Shown: one piece after another, positions 63,751 through 64,000 of the stretch
Numbering within the stretch: the first letter of the stretch is position 1
How the letters are laid out: the number at the start of each line of letters is the position of its first letter
Source of the DNA: Phycisphaerae bacterium
Lineage (GTDB): Bacteria > Planctomycetota > Phycisphaerae > Phycisphaerales > UBA1924
Direction of reading: 5' to 3'
DNA length: 64,000 bases
NCBI GenBank assembly: GCA_030432255.1
Contig: JAUIHS010000006.1
Coordinates: 124,001 to 188,000 of the forward strand
Made by a program: the position numbers and the translations under genes
The notes under the pieces: generated by a model
The model's input: the letters and a program-made list of their open reading frames with translations, nothing else
The model's database searches: none
What the model was told of the DNA's origin: nothing

Positions 63751-64000
63751 CAGGGCAGACTCCTCAGTACCGTGTGACGCAGCAGCAACTCCAGCAGCAG
63801 CGCACCCGCTGCGGCGAGCGCGAAGGGCCAGAACCCCTCGGAGTAGCTTGTGTACTCGATCGTCTCGATCTCCGTCTTCTCCAGTTCATCGATCTCGGCA
63901 TACACATCGCGGAGCGAATCACCGTCGGTGACGCCGCGATAGACGCCGCCAGTCTGATCGGCGATGTCCCGAAGGGGACCCTCCTGGAATGGATAACGCC
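63750..64000 (-). CDS. batA: BatA: C-terminal part of a VWA protein, cut by the window edge
   Basis: The minus strand is open from the right edge to a TGA at 63750-63752. The 82 residues read RYPFQEGPLRDIADQTGGVYRG, then DVYAEIDELEKTEIETIEYT and a final membrane helix (FALAAAGALLLELLLRHTV). The EIDELEKTEIE stretch is typical of the end of BatA-type VWA domains. The rest of the gene, and probably DUF58 and moxR, lie outside the window. Confidence 0.85.
   Translation of the reverse strand, partial: RYPFQEGPLRDIADQTGGVYRGVTDGDSLRDVYAEIDELEKTEIETIEYTSYSEGFWPFALAAAGALLLELLLRHTVLRSLP

Overview
The window looks like chromosomal DNA of a planctomycete, most probably class Phycisphaerae. The base composition is high GC. 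Eight large secreted proteins end in paired dockerin-like repeats (GDxxxDGxVDFDDLNxVLxxWG). There is a very large bacterial alpha-2-macroglobulin, a protein resembling the hydrazine synthase alpha family, a Bat operon, a prepilin-type protein and a DAP-type MurE. I saw no rRNA, tRNA, CRISPR array, insertion sequence or phage module. It reads as stable core chromosome carrying many secreted proteins.

1-9.1 kb: MATE transporter, short flagellin, GNAT acetyltransferase, a CpcT/CpeT-like lipoprotein, a metallophosphoesterase, infC, a DnaJ-type cochaperone, a HEAT-like secreted protein and two tandem small membrane proteins. infC starts at an AUC codon behind a strong ribosome binding site and has no rpmI or rplT beside it. 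9.2-15.8 kb: queA, murE-murF (overlapping), a RecQ helicase without its usual zinc site, an FHA protein and SixA.

16-31.8 kb: two tandem M14 zinc carboxypeptidases end at a strong terminator that lies inside the 3' end of the convergent rimO. On the minus strand, the alpha-2-macroglobulin gene (1956 aa) is followed by a PKD/Ig-like protein, a VCBS/FG-GAP protein and rimO. 32-36.7 kb: a four-gene manganese/iron-type ABC importer in which both permeases carry a DtxR-type C-terminal domain. It is preceded by a textbook sigma-70 promoter with a perfect 14-bp palindrome just downstream of the -10 box.

36.8-55.4 kb: a cytochrome c/beta-propeller protein, a prepilin, a histidine kinase with an NtrC-type regulator (GAFTDA instead of GAFTGA), a dockerin-tagged protein, a GH57-like glucanase with a CBM25-like module and a LacI-type operator candidate, a HzsA-like dihaem protein and a multi-PAS/GAF kinase with a degenerate receiver. 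55.4-58.7 kb: small unrecognised genes, a TPR protein and an ECF-sigma-like protein with a C-terminal membrane helix. 58.8-64 kb: a Bat operon (batA partial, batB, batC, batD, batE) coupled by stop/start overlaps.

The main theme is the C-terminal dockerin-like tag, often ending with a Cys within a few residues of the terminus, on enzymes of unrelated fold. No cohesin is visible, so the tag may be a surface-attachment or sorting signal. The metal importer with built-in DtxR domains and its operator, and the AUC-started infC, are the clearest regulatory findings.
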